Source of the DNA: Pusillimonas caeni
GTDB taxonomy: Bacteria > Pseudomonadota > Gammaproteobacteria > Burkholderiales > Burkholderiaceae_B
Direction of reading: 5' to 3'
NCBI RefSeq assembly: GCF_003545815.1
Contig: NZ_PDUW01000007.1
Span: 62,001 to 126,000, forward strand
DNA: 64,000 nt
Shown here piece after piece: positions 1-8,193 of the stretch. A model generated the notes under the pieces. The model made no database searches. It was not told the DNA's origin and saw nothing but the letters and a program-made list of their open reading frames with translations. Positions within the stretch are counted from its first letter, which is position 1, and the number at the start of each line of letters is the position of its first letter. The translations under genes were made by a program, and so were the position numbers.

Positions 1-1
1 C

Positions 2-187
2 GTCATCAATCCGCAAGGCCTGGGCTACGGAATGATGTCGGCGCAGCAGTCTCTGCGCTTCGATGTGATGTATGCGCTGCTGGTCTGGACAGGCTTCGTG
101 GGGTGGGCGCTGAGCCGGGCGGGCCAATGGTTTGTCGGACGCTGTTCGCCCGGCCGCAGGGCATCCCGCGAAGGAGCGCCGGCGTGA
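2..187 (+). CDS. ABC transporter permease, C-terminal fragment (NitT/TauT type), cut by window edge
   Basis: An open frame runs from the left edge to TGA at 185-187 and encodes about 61 residues: a stretch reading NPQGLGYGMM, one hydrophobic segment and a basic tail. This matches the C-terminal end of binding-protein-dependent permeases of the SsuC/TauC class, where the last helix is preceded by such a loop. The stop overlaps the GTG start of the next permease by GTGA, so the two are translationally coupled and probably form a heteromeric channel. The ATPase and binding protein would lie left of the window. The substrate is unknown; only the family-level call is supported. Confidence 0.6.
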   Translation, partial: VINPQGLGYGMMSAQQSLRFDVMYALLVWTGFVGWALSRAGQWFVGRCSPGRRASREGAPA

Positions 188-948
188 GCGCGATCTTGTC
201 TAACAGGTGGGCCGCCTACGCTGCGTCCGCCGTGTTTGTTCTGCTTCTGCTCGGTATATGGCAGACGCTGGCCGCCTACGAATTCATCTCCCCGCTGTTC
301 TTTCCCGCACCCACCCGCACGCTTTCCACGTTGTGGGAACTCATCGTGCAGGGCCAGATCTGGCCGCCAACCTGGGCGACCATCGTAAGAATGCTCTATG
401 GCTGGGCCGCCGCGTCTATCGCCGGCGTAGTACTGGGTGCGTTGATCACTCGTTCCCGGATCGTCCATGAACTCCTCAGTCCCACGTTGGAGTTCATGCG
501 ACCCATGCCAGCGTCAGCTTTCATTCCCGTGGCCATCCTGGTCTTCGGCCTGAGCAATCAGATGTCGACCGCCATCATTGCGTTCGGGTCGCTCTGGCCG
601 GTACTTCTTGCCGCCGTCCAGGGCTTCAGCACGGTGGAACCACGCTTATATGAGGTCGCAGACGCATTGGGCATGTCCCAGCGGGAGCGCTTCGTGAAAG
701 TATCGCTGCCCAGCGCGCTCACCGACATCGTGGCAGGCGCCCGGGTCGGGCTGGCCATCGCATTGATACTCGCCGTCGTAACGGAAATGCAAGCCTCGTT
801 GCCGGGGCTCGGCCAAAGCATTCTGAATGCCCAACGCTCTTTTCAGACTCCCGAACTTTACGCCTGCGTGATCATGCTGGGCTGCATTGGCTTCCTGGCC
901 TCGACACTGCTGCAATGGTGTGAGCGTCGCATCATCCTTCACAAGTAA
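184..948 (+). CDS. ABC transporter permease, NitT/TauT (SsuC/TauC) family
   Basis: About 254 residues. The GTG start at 184 overlaps the upstream permease stop (GTGA), and I prefer it to an upstream ATG at 103 that would run far into the neighbour. The first helix (about residues 13-30) is followed by the family's FFPAPTRTLSTLW segment and further helices. The EAA loop that contacts the ATPase is around LYEVADALGMSQRERFVKVSLPSALTDIVAGARVG (given here as its first and last parts: EVADALGMS and ALTDIVAGARVG). It is the inner-membrane channel subunit of an importer for a small organic ion. It appears to be the last gene of its operon, since an AT-rich gap follows. Confidence 0.8.
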   Translation: MSAILSNRWAAYAASAVFVLLLLGIWQTLAAYEFISPLFFPAPTRTLSTLWELIVQGQIWPPTWATIVRMLYGWAAASIAGVVLGALITRSRIVHELLSPTLEFMRPMPASAFIPVAILVFGLSNQMSTAIIAFGSLWPVLLAAVQGFSTVEPRLYEVADALGMSQRERFVKVSLPSALTDIVAGARVGLAIALILAVVTEMQASLPGLGQSILNAQRSFQTPELYACVIMLGCIGFLASTLLQWCERRIILHK

Positions 949-1309
949 AACTTGACCTGCGTCCCTTGGCGAGTTACAATTTTTAGTTGAATAAACGCCT
1001 ATTCAAATACCAACAAGTTATATAGCGGCAAGTTATAAGCGCACGCACCTTTGGCGATACCAGGGCTGCGCATCATCGGCTTCCCGTGCATATCAAGCAC
1101 GCGGCTGCAACGTCCCACCAAGCAGAACCCCACGGTTCCCGCCGCTTGACTTGAACGGCGGGCAGTCCGCCACCTACGCAATGCGGTCCCGGCACACGCC
1201 ACGCACCGGTACGCCGCTTCATCAACCCGCGCCAAACGCGCCCGACGACATGGCAATCCGCGCCACGAACGCGGTCTTGCAGCATTGTCATTCACAGGAG
1301 AAACCATAT
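949..1309. other. Gene-free gap upstream of infA with an operator-like palindrome, a direct repeat and a GC hairpin
   Basis: No credible gene lies in this 361 bp. It contains TTGAATA-N6-TATTCAA (987-1006), two copies of CAAGTTATA (1014-1022 and 1029-1037), and a CCCGCCG/CGGCGGG stem (1138-1144 with 1156-1162). The DNA is AT-rich near 970-1040 and GC-rich afterwards. It probably carries the infA promoter and a long leader, but I see no convincing -35/-10 pair. Confidence 0.5.
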
Positions 1310-1567
1310 ATGGCAAAAGAAGAACTGTTGGAAATGAGCGGCTCCGTTACAGAAGTCCTTCCCGATTCCCGTTTTCGTGTCCTGCTGGACAACGGCCATC
1401 CCGTCGTCGCCTACACCGGCGGCAAAATGCGCAAGCACCACATCCGCATCCTGGCGGGTGACAAAGTCACCCTGGAAATGTCGCCCTACGACTTGAGCAA
1501 GGGCCGCATCACCTTCCGCCACCTGCCCAATCGCCCCGCCTACACGCCCGCGCGCAAGCGTCATTAA
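1310..1567 (+). CDS. infA: Translation initiation factor IF-1
   Basis: An 85-residue OB-fold protein that binds the ribosomal A site during initiation with IF-2 and IF-3. It begins [20 protein letters not shown] and has the family core [31 protein letters not shown]. It ends with a basic tail (ARKRH) longer than in E. coli IF-1. That length and the isolated position, away from rpmJ/rpsM, suit the second IF-1 copy found in many Betaproteobacteria, but a ribosomal-cluster copy cannot be checked here. The ATG at 1310 has AGGAG at 1296-1300. An in-frame upstream extension to 1151 has no such site and was rejected. Confidence 0.93.
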   Translation: MAKEELLEMSGSVTEVLPDSRFRVLLDNGHPVVAYTGGKMRKHHIRILAGDKVTLEMSPYDLSKGRITFRHLPNRPAYTPARKRH

Positions 1568-1591
1568 GGGCTGCCCGGTTTCCCCGGGAAT

Positions 1592-2119
1592 TCAATCGGA
1601 CTGGCTTGCCGGCGTGGCAAAGCGCTCCAGCGTGCCGCCATGCTCGGCGACATCCGTCCAGCCGTCCACCTCGAAATCGATGACCGCCAGGGCTCCAGGC
1701 GGATAGTCGCTGTGCAGCCTGGCGAATGCGTTGCGATCGGCTCGGCCGATGAGATGCAGCGCAAGCCGATGCATGCCGGGGTTGTGTCCGACGACCACCA
1801 GGCTTTCATGCTCGTCCGCCGTGCCGCGGATGGCCGCCAGGATGGCATCCTGCGTCGATTCGTAGATGCGCCGCTCGAACATCGCCGGCACGAGTTCGGG
1901 CAAGGCCTTCTGCACCAGCTCCCAGGTGCTGCGCGTACGCGTGGAAGTGGACACCAGGGCCATCTGCGGCAACAGGCCCGCTTGTGCGAGATAGACGCCC
2001 ATGGACGCGGCATCGTCGCGCCCCTGCGCGCTGAGCGGACGCTCGTGGTCGCTCGTTCCCGGAGGACGGTCCGCTTCGGCATGACGCAGCAGGAAAAGTC
2101 GACGGGACGGTGCGGGCAT
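1592..2119 (-). CDS. sixA: Phosphohistidine phosphatase SixA-like, histidine phosphatase superfamily
   Basis: 175 residues. The RHG-type motif LLRHAEAD is near residues 10-17, and the second catalytic histidine lies in VVVGHNPGMHRLA near residue 112. SixA removes phosphate from phosphohistidine, for example in the nitrogen-related PTS in E. coli, acting in the cytoplasm. The ATG at 2117-2119 has AAGGAG just upstream on the minus strand. It is the last gene of a minus-strand run after thpR, with 38 bp between them. It converges with infA across a 24-bp gap. The exact substrate is inferred from family only. Confidence 0.8.
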   Translation of the reverse strand: MPAPSRRLFLLRHAEADRPPGTSDHERPLSAQGRDDAASMGVYLAQAGLLPQMALVSTSTRTRSTWELVQKALPELVPAMFERRIYESTQDAILAAIRGTADEHESLVVVGHNPGMHRLALHLIGRADRNAFARLHSDYPPGALAVIDFEVDGWTDVAEHGGTLERFATPASQSD

Positions 2120-2157
2120 CGGGGCTCCTTGCGCAAAAAGTCTTAACGTAACAGGCC

Positions 2158-2670
2158 CTAGGCCTCGCGACAAGCCAACAGGCGGTAGCGCGGCACCGCC
2201 TCGCCGCCCGCCGATTCGGCAAGGGCCAAACGGGCCGCCCTCCAGTCGATCGCTTCGAAATGCATTTGAGGCGGATGAGTCTTGCGCGCCAATGTGACGT
2301 GGGGGACGAAACCGGCCTCGCGGCGGAATGCAAGCCTTGCCAAAGCGGGCATGTCGAGCAGGCGGCGCCGCAGTTCGGGCAGGCCTTGGGGCACATTGCC
2401 CATGCCGGCCCATACGACTTTCTGCCGCTCGAATTCGCCATAGCGGTCCAGGATAAGCGACATGGGACTGAATGCGATCTCGTCCACCACCCTGCGCAAA
2501 TCCGGCAGGCTCTCCAGCGGCTGCACGCCCAGAAAAGCCAGCGTCAGGTGGAAGTCGCGCGCATGTGTCTTGCGCCCGCCCTGCAGCGCCGCCTGCCTGT
2601 CGGCGAGCTGGCGGGCCACGGCGTCATCGGGCCAAAGCGCAAAAAAGAGGCGTCCGGTGTTTTGCTGCAT
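2158..2670 (-). CDS. thpR: RNA 2',3'-cyclic phosphodiesterase (2'-5' RNA ligase family)
   Basis: 170 residues with the two HxTx motifs that define the 2H phosphoesterase fold: HLTL near residues 41-44 and HVTL near residues 124-127. The protein starts TGRLFFALWPDD, the normal ThpR opening. Family members hydrolyse 2',3'-cyclic phosphate on RNA ends and can join tRNA half-molecules in vitro. It lies 15 bp downstream of an ABC binding-protein gene and may be co-transcribed with that operon, though no shared function is apparent. Confidence 0.85.
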   Translation of the reverse strand: MQQNTGRLFFALWPDDAVARQLADRQAALQGGRKTHARDFHLTLAFLGVQPLESLPDLRRVVDEIAFSPMSLILDRYGEFERQKVVWAGMGNVPQGLPELRRRLLDMPALARLAFRREAGFVPHVTLARKTHPPQMHFEAIDWRAARLALAESAGGEAVPRYRLLACREA

Positions 2671-2685
2671 GCGTCAATGCAAAAT

Positions 2686-3474
2686 TCAATGGCAGTCGGG
2701 TACAGTCTGGTCCAGATAGACTTCGAATGCAATGTCCCGCGTCATATCCGAGATAAGCTTGTTGAAGTAGGCCTGGGATTTCCAGCGCCCCACCATTTCC
2801 TTCAGCTGCTTCGCCAGGTCTTCGCTGCCCGCCGGGACGAGAAAATACTGCTCCGCGGCCTCGCCCGGAGGCAGGCTGGCCGAGAACTTCTTCCATTCGG
2901 GGAAACGCAGCAGCGCCTTGAGCATGGTGTCGTCGTGCACGGCCGCGTCGCATTCGCCTGTGCGCAACGCAAGCAGCGAGTCGGCTGGAGCGCGATAGAC
3001 CTGCTCTATGGCGCCGTAACGCTCGGCAATGCGGCCTACGTAGCGGCCGTCTTGGGCCAGGCAGACTGTGCGGCCCTTCAATTGCCGCCACGATTTGATG
3101 TCGGTGTCGGTGCGCATGATCGCCATGGGCCGGGTGACCTGGCCTGTGGCGATGGCGATCGCTCGGCCGCCCTGCCGCCGGGCCTGCGACTTGGGCAAAT
3201 CGGCCACCGCGAAATCGACGCTGTCCATCGACACGGAACTGGCGGTCGCATCGAACTCGACGAACTTTGCACCGCGCTGCTGGCGCGCGGCCACCTCGCC
3301 CGCCAATAGGGTTTCTATGCTTTCGGGCGTACGCACCTTGGCGCCGCCCACGAAAGGCGGCGGCACGTAGCGCAGGCCCACGGTCAGGTCCGGCCCGGAC
3401 GACGCGGCGGCGCCGGTCTGGGCGCAACCCAGGAACAGCGCCGCAACGAAGATCCGGAATCCCTTGCTAAACAT
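2686..3474 (-). CDS. Periplasmic substrate-binding-like protein, fourth gene of an ABC operon
   Basis: 262 residues with a cleavable N-terminal signal (hydrophobic residues 8-17, then CAQTGAAA). Cys18 could make it a lipoprotein, but the preceding F-L-G is a poor lipobox. The body begins LTVGLRYVPPPFV, as in family-3 (PBPb) binding proteins, and continues with a two-lobe pattern. The ATG overlaps the end of the permease gene upstream by 8 bp, so translation is coupled. The operon already has a binding protein (4307-5302), so this is a second, divergent one that may extend specificity or sense ligand. The ligand is unknown. Confidence 0.65.
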   Translation of the reverse strand: MFSKGFRIFVAALFLGCAQTGAAASSGPDLTVGLRYVPPPFVGGAKVRTPESIETLLAGEVAARQQRGAKFVEFDATASSVSMDSVDFAVADLPKSQARRQGGRAIAIATGQVTRPMAIMRTDTDIKSWRQLKGRTVCLAQDGRYVGRIAERYGAIEQVYRAPADSLLALRTGECDAAVHDDTMLKALLRFPEWKKFSASLPPGEAAEQYFLVPAGSEDLAKQLKEMVGRWKSQAYFNKLISDMTRDIAFEVYLDQTVPDCH

Positions 3475-4240
3475 ATTGGTAGCGCAGCAGCTTGCGTTTC
3501 AGGTTCTCGAGCAGGACCTGATCGATGAGAGTGGCCAGAATGGCGATGGTCAGGATGTTGGCCATCACGCCCGTCATGTCGGCGGTTTCGCCCGCATAGG
3601 CCAGCGACCGGCCCAAGCCCTGTCCGAAGCCGATCAGCATCTCGGCCGAAATCAGCGCCCGCCACGCATTGCCGAAGGCCAGCTGCGCGCCGGTGATCAG
3701 CTCGGGCATGACGGCCGGCAGGTAGACGCGTTTGACCATGCCCCAGCGCGAGGCGCCCATGACCCGGGCCGCCGAGACATGCACCTTCAGCACGCTCTCG
3801 GTGGCGTTCATGACCGACAGCGCGGCGGGAAAGAAAGCGGCCAGCGCGATGACCACGATGATGGGCACGTTGCCGAAGCCCATCAGGATCAGGAACAGCG
3901 GCACCCAGGCGATGGAGGGAATGGACTGCAGAATGATGATGGCGGACTTGAGCACTTCGCGGAAGAAGTACAGTACGCCGCCCAGCAGGCCCAGGCCGAT
4001 GCCGAACAGCAGCGCGATGCCGTAGCCGAAGCCCAGCCGGGTCAGGCTGCCTGACAGCACCTGGCGGAATTCGCCGGTCTGGATGTCGGCCCAAAGGCGG
4101 GCGATGACCGTCGGCACGCCCGGCATCAGGAAGTCGGGCAGCGTCCAGGCGGCGGTCTGCCAGATCAGCAGGATGAACAGAATGGCCACCGCCATGGCGG
4201 CGGCTTTTTGAAAACGGGTAAGTTGTGAACGGGAGCTCAT
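3467..4240 (-). CDS. ABC transporter permease, NitT/TauT (SsuC/TauC) family
   Basis: About 257 residues from ATG at 4238-4240 (MSSRSQLTRF), the start nearest the first helix. A TTG four codons upstream is also possible. The first membrane segment is near residues 14-31 and is followed by LPDFLMPGVPTVIARLW, typical of the family. The EAA loop is around VSAARVMGASRWGMVKRVYLPAVMPELITGAQLA (key part ARVMGASRWG). The C terminus ENLKRKLLRYQYV is the usual end. It is the inner-membrane channel partner of the ATPase at 5299-6096 and the binding protein at 4307-5302. Confidence 0.85.
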   Translation of the reverse strand: MSSRSQLTRFQKAAAMAVAILFILLIWQTAAWTLPDFLMPGVPTVIARLWADIQTGEFRQVLSGSLTRLGFGYGIALLFGIGLGLLGGVLYFFREVLKSAIIILQSIPSIAWVPLFLILMGFGNVPIIVVIALAAFFPAALSVMNATESVLKVHVSAARVMGASRWGMVKRVYLPAVMPELITGAQLAFGNAWRALISAEMLIGFGQGLGRSLAYAGETADMTGVMANILTIAILATLIDQVLLENLKRKLLRYQYV

Positions 4241-4306
4241 GGAGTGCTTCAAAACAAGATGGCCGGCAGCGACCGGCCATCTCTGGTTGGAACGACAGCG
4301 CAAGGA

Positions 4307-5302
4307 TTATAGTTTGCGCGCTTCCTGCCAGCTGAGGTCGACGATGGTGCTCACGTCGAAGCGGGAGCCGTCACGCGTCTTGAGCGCGCCCTGCTCTTGC
4401 ATGATGTCGGCGATTTCCTGCATGCGGGCCAGTTCCTTCGGGGTAAGAACGGGGCTGAAGGTCTGGCTGGCAATGGCGTCGCGGATGACCTGTTCGCGGG
4501 GCACGTCGCCATGCTCCTGCGTCTTCAGCGTGGGCTCGGCAATGAAATACGGCGCAATGAGCTTGGCGGCTTCGTCCGGCTTGTTGGCCAGCAGCTCGAT
4601 CGCTTCGCGCTGGGCGTCCATCGAGGCCCATACGCCGTCTTTGTTCTTGCCCAGCGTCTCGCCCGAGGTGATCACCACCATGCAGGGGAAGGGCCAGACT
4701 TCGCCGATCTCGTAGATTTCGGTAACCGGCGCCACCAGCTTGGCGATGCTGGCCTGCGGCTCGAACAGGAAGGCCGCCTCGACACGGTTGCCGACCAGCG
4801 ACTGCACGGCCACCTGCGGGCTGACGCCCATGATGTTGAGGTCGCTGGCCTGCAGGCCGGCGTCCTTCAGCACCACGCCGCGCAATACGGTGTCGGCGGT
4901 GCTGCCCTCTTTCTGGGAGGCCAGCGTGCGGCCCTTCAGGTCGGCCACGGTCTTGATGTTGGCGTCGTCGCGCACCACGATGGCGTGATAGCCGTGCTGG
5001 GCGCCGCCCACCACTTTGAGATCGGCGCCGCGCGAGGACCACGAAGCGGCATTGGTAAAGCCCAGGACTCCGGTATCGAGCTGGCCGCCCACGATGGCCT
5101 TGATGAGGTCGGTGCCCGACTTGAACTCGACCAGTTCGACGTCCAGCCCATGCTTTTTGTAGAAGCCGCCTTCGTACGCGGCCATGACCTGGGCGTCGTC
5201 CATGACGCGCAGATAGCCGATCTTGAATTTCTCGGCGGCGATGGCCTGGCCGGAAAGCGCCAGGGCCGCCAGGGCCGGCAACAACATACGCATAAACTTC
5301 AT
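4307..5302 (-). CDS. ABC transporter substrate-binding protein, NitT/TauT/SsuA type
   Basis: 331 residues. The signal peptide is about residues 1-22 (cleavage near QAIAA/E). The mature start KFKIGYLRVMDDAQVMAAYEGGFYKKHGLDVELVEF (key motif IGYLRVMDD and the GGFYKKHGLDVELV block) is the NMT1/SsuA-like signature of proteins that bind alkanesulfonates, taurine, nitrate or pyrimidine precursors. Its ATG overlaps the ATPase stop by ATGA and the permease follows after 66 bp, giving an operon of ATPase, binding protein, permease and second binding protein. Without an adjacent monooxygenase or biosynthetic gene, the ligand cannot be assigned. Confidence 0.85.
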   Translation of the reverse strand: MKFMRMLLPALAALALSGQAIAAEKFKIGYLRVMDDAQVMAAYEGGFYKKHGLDVELVEFKSGTDLIKAIVGGQLDTGVLGFTNAASWSSRGADLKVVGGAQHGYHAIVVRDDANIKTVADLKGRTLASQKEGSTADTVLRGVVLKDAGLQASDLNIMGVSPQVAVQSLVGNRVEAAFLFEPQASIAKLVAPVTEIYEIGEVWPFPCMVVITSGETLGKNKDGVWASMDAQREAIELLANKPDEAAKLIAPYFIAEPTLKTQEHGDVPREQVIRDAIASQTFSPVLTPKELARMQEIADIMQEQGALKTRDGSRFDVSTIVDLSWQEARKL

Positions 5303-6096
5303 ACTGCCACTCCTTCTAGGGATTCTTGTGTTTCTGAAACCGTTTCGGCCTCGTCGCCGCCCTGCTCCGCGTGGATGCCGAGCAGGCTCAGGATTTCGCG
5401 CCGCATGTCCGAAAATTCGGACAGATCATGTGTTTTTTCGTGCTGCGCAAGAGAAAACTCTTTCAACACGGTGGCCGGTCGCTTGCTGAAGACCAGGATG
5501 CGGTCCGCCAGGAACAGGGCCTCGTCGACGTCGTGCGTCACCAGCAGCACGGTGGGGCCGGCTTCGCGGATCAATTGGCGCAAGGCGTCTTGCAGGGTCA
5601 TGCGGGTCAGGGCATCGAGCGCGCCGAAAGGCTCGTCCAGCAGCAGGGCCTTGGGACGGGTGATGAAGGCGCGCGCAAGCGCGGCGCGTTGGCGCATGCC
5701 GCCCGATACCTGGTGCGGATAGTAGTCTTCGAAGCTCTTGAGATTGACCTTCTCGAGCCATTCACGCGCCTGCGCCTCGGCCCGCTTCTTGTCGACCTTC
5801 TGGAATTCCAGCGCCAGCGCCACGTTCTGGACCAGCGTCATCCACGGGTAGAGGGCGTTCTCCTGGAACATGAGCGTGCGTTCGGGGTCCGGACCGCGCA
5901 CCGGCTTGCCGTCGGCCAGCATGGCGCCCGCCGAAGGCTTTTCCAGCCCCGCCGCAATGTGCAGCAGCGTGGATTTTCCGCAGCCCGAAGGGCCGACCAG
6001 GGCGACGAGCTCGCCCGAATCGATTTCACGGCTGAACTCCTCGACCACGTTGAGGTCGCCGAAGCGCTTCTTGATGTGTTGGAATGCAAGTTTCAT
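5299..6096 (-). CDS. ABC transporter ATP-binding protein (SsuB/TauB type)
   Basis: 265 residues. Walker A GPSGCGKST is at 35-43, the signature VSGGMRQR begins at 130, and Walker B LLLDEPFGALD begins at 151. The H-loop is in LLVTHDVDEALFLADRI. These are the features of the importer ATPases of the nitrate/sulfonate/bicarbonate group. The ATG at 6094-6096 (MKLAFQHIKK) was chosen because the 16-residue in-frame extension upstream is not conserved-looking; the ribosome site is weak. It is the first gene of the minus-strand operon running to 2686 and perhaps to sixA. Confidence 0.88.
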   Translation of the reverse strand: MKLAFQHIKKRFGDLNVVEEFSREIDSGELVALVGPSGCGKSTLLHIAAGLEKPSAGAMLADGKPVRGPDPERTLMFQENALYPWMTLVQNVALALEFQKVDKKRAEAQAREWLEKVNLKSFEDYYPHQVSGGMRQRAALARAFITRPKALLLDEPFGALDALTRMTLQDALRQLIREAGPTVLLVTHDVDEALFLADRILVFSKRPATVLKEFSLAQHEKTHDLSEFSDMRREILSLLGIHAEQGGDEAETVSETQESLEGVAV

Positions 6097-6238
6097 GAAA
6101 AGCAGTACAAGGCGTGTCCGGCGCCATGGCGACCCGCGGCTCAAAAACCTTTATAGCCATACGGGTATTAAGCACGCCTTGAACACATTGATTGACGTAT
6201 ATGAAACTTTACTTTTCTAGTTGCGCCGCACCAACAAA

Positions 6239-6283
6239 TTTTGCGGTCTTTGTTTATTTCCATAAATAATAAAGACCGCAAAA
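6239..6283 (-). terminator. Perfect 13-bp inverted repeat downstream of the BenE-type gene
   Basis: TTTTGCGGTCTTT (6239-6251) is exactly repeated in inverse at 6271-6283. The inner AT-rich part nearly pairs as well. It lies about 60 bp past the stop of the minus-strand transporter gene, where an intrinsic terminator is expected. The U tract on that strand is short (AAAATTT), so an operator for the ABC operon starting at 6096 is the alternative. Confidence 0.5.
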
Positions 6284-6342
6284 GAGCAAGAGAACCCGGC
6301 ATATAAAACGCGGATCATTAAAACCGCGCTTCGTCGGCCACC

Positions 6343-7518
6343 TCAGGCCTTGGCCTTGCGCAAGCGCAGGACGGCATAGGCGAAGCCCCCTATCACCACG
6401 CCCCAGAACGCCGAGCCCAGGCCCAGGTAGCTCATGTTCGAAGCCGTGGCCAGAAAGGTGATGATGGCGGCCTCGCGGTTCTCTTCGTCCTGTACCGTTC
6501 CTACAACATTGCTGGCGATGGCCCCCACCAGCGCCAACCCGGCCAGCACCGCGATGAACTCCTTGGGCAGGGCCGTGAACAGCAGCACGATGGTGCCGGC
6601 GAAAAGCCCACCTATCAGATAGAACACGCCGTTGGCGATGCCCGCCACGTAGCGCTTGCCGGGATCTTCGTGGGCGTCTTTGCCGGTGCACAGAGCCGCC
6701 GTAATGGCCGCAATGACGACGTTGATGCCGCCGAACACGGCCACCACCACCGATGCCATGCTGGTCGTCACCAACAGCGGCCGAGCGGGCGTCTCGTAGC
6801 CCGAAACCTTGAGTATGGCCATGCCCGGCAGGAATTGTCCCGTCAGGCTGACCAGCACCAGAGGCAGCGCCAGGCTCAGGGTGCTGTCCCAGGTCCAGTC
6901 GGGCATGATGAATACCGGGGTCGCCCAGCGCAACTCCAGCGTGCCCAGATTGGTATGGCCCGTCAATACGGCCAGCGCGATGCCCGCGAGCAGCACCAGC
7001 ACGATGCAGTAGCGCGGCCACAGGCGCCGAAACACGATGTAGGCGCCTATCATGCCGAAGGCCAGCAAAGGCATGGTCGCGGCGGAACGGAAGGCGTCCA
7101 GGCCGAACTGGAACAGGATGCCGGCCATCATGCCCGACGCGATGCCGCGGGGAATGGCGCGTATGATGCGGTCGAACCAGCCCGAGACGCCGATGACGAA
7201 CATGATGACGGCAGCGGTAATGTAGGCGGCGACAGCCTGATTGACGCTGATGGCCGGGAACAGCGTCACCAGCAATGCGGTGCCCGGCGCGGACCAGGCC
7301 GTCACGATGGGCGTCTTGAACTTCCAGCTGAGATAGATGCCCGTGATGGCCGGACCGATGGAAATCGCCCAGATCCACGAAGAGAGCATCTCGTTCGATA
7401 TCCCGGCCACGGCCGCCGCCTGGAAAAAGATCACCGCCGGGCCGGCGTAGGCGATCAGCACCGCCAGAAAACCCGCCGTAATGGCGGACACAGACCAGTC
7501 TCTGCTCAACACCTGCAT
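6343..7518 (-). CDS. benE: Benzoate/H+ symporter, BenE family
   Basis: 391 residues and almost entirely hydrophobic, with about 12 membrane segments as expected for BenE transporters of the inner membrane. Recognisable blocks include AYAGPAVIFFQAA, TPIVTAWSAPGTALL, PRGIASGMMAGILFQFG and VFGGINVVIAAITAALCTGKDAHEDP. The ATG at 7516-7518 (MQVLSRDWS) has GGGG just upstream; an in-frame extension of 32 residues was discarded. It is divergent from the DOPA-dioxygenase-like gene. No benzoate catabolic genes lie next to it, so benzoate as substrate is a family inference. Confidence 0.85.
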   Translation of the reverse strand: MQVLSRDWSVSAITAGFLAVLIAYAGPAVIFFQAAAVAGISNEMLSSWIWAISIGPAITGIYLSWKFKTPIVTAWSAPGTALLVTLFPAISVNQAVAAYITAAVIMFVIGVSGWFDRIIRAIPRGIASGMMAGILFQFGLDAFRSAATMPLLAFGMIGAYIVFRRLWPRYCIVLVLLAGIALAVLTGHTNLGTLELRWATPVFIMPDWTWDSTLSLALPLVLVSLTGQFLPGMAILKVSGYETPARPLLVTTSMASVVVAVFGGINVVIAAITAALCTGKDAHEDPGKRYVAGIANGVFYLIGGLFAGTIVLLFTALPKEFIAVLAGLALVGAIASNVVGTVQDEENREAAIITFLATASNMSYLGLGSAFWGVVIGGFAYAVLRLRKAKA

Positions 7519-7633
7519 TCCCCTGTTGTCGTTCTTGGCTGCGCCCCTTCCGGTCATGGGCGCGGTTCGGTGCATTGTAACCATGCTAAGGTGGGCCCAT
7601 GAAAGCATCATCATGAAAACACAGGACGATCAC

Positions 7634-8041
7634 ATGAATACCCAAGACGACATCCGGCAGCCAGCCGCTCCATGGTCGCAGCGCCGGGTGGCGGGCTATC
7701 ACTCTCATGTCTATTTCGACGCTTCCACCGTCGAACAGGCCCGCCTGCTGTGCCAGGAGGCCGCGCGCCGCTTCGGGGCCAAGATGGGCCGCGTACACGA
7801 AAAACCGGTCGGCCCGCATCCCGACTGGAGCTGCCAGCTGGCCTACCGGCCGCAGGTGCTGGCCGAACTGCTGCCCTGGCTGGCCATGAATCGCCACGGC
7901 CTGGTCGTGTTCACCCATCCGGTCACGGGCAACGACCTGATCGACCATCGCGATTTCGCGATATGGATGGGCGCGATTCGGCCGCTCGACCTGTCGAGGC
8001 TTTCCGGCGAAGAGCGCCCGGTGGACAATTACGAGTTCTGA
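7634..8041 (+). CDS. DOPA 4,5-dioxygenase family protein
   Basis: 135 residues from ATG at 7634, preceded by AGGACG at 7623-7628; an ATG at 7613 has no good ribosome site. The family core is visible: YHSHVYFD (22-29), GPHPDW (60-65), FTHP (93-96) and DLIDHRDFAIWMG (101-113). The histidines are candidate metal ligands. Plant and fungal homologues cleave the ring of L-DOPA between C4 and C5. Bacterial members open catechol-like rings poorly and their natural substrate is mostly unknown. The divergent BenE-type aromatic-acid transporter next door is compatible with an aromatic role, but this is inference. Confidence 0.8.
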   Translation: MNTQDDIRQPAAPWSQRRVAGYHSHVYFDASTVEQARLLCQEAARRFGAKMGRVHEKPVGPHPDWSCQLAYRPQVLAELLPWLAMNRHGLVVFTHPVTGNDLIDHRDFAIWMGAIRPLDLSRLSGEERPVDNYEF

Positions 8042-8193
8042 GCGCTCTGCGCTGGCCCACCCCGGTCTACTGCTATCCCGCGGCCCGCAGGCGTCGAGGC
8101 GGCGACACGCCGCCGCCCCGCCCCAAGCGCCGCAGCGCCGCGACAGCATTCGCGGAGCCATTGGCGTCTAGGGCCTGTTAACACTAAAAGCCC

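Noticed and set aside
2149-2161. TAACAGGCCCTAG shared with 8168-8180 on the other strand as a dispersed repeat
   Set aside because: A 13-base match is expected several times by chance in 64 kb of biased sequence; not enough to call a repeat.
6097-6238. Riboswitch (thiamine type) before the ABC ATPase gene
   Set aside because: No conserved thi-box core or matching stems; the leader is short and AT-rich.
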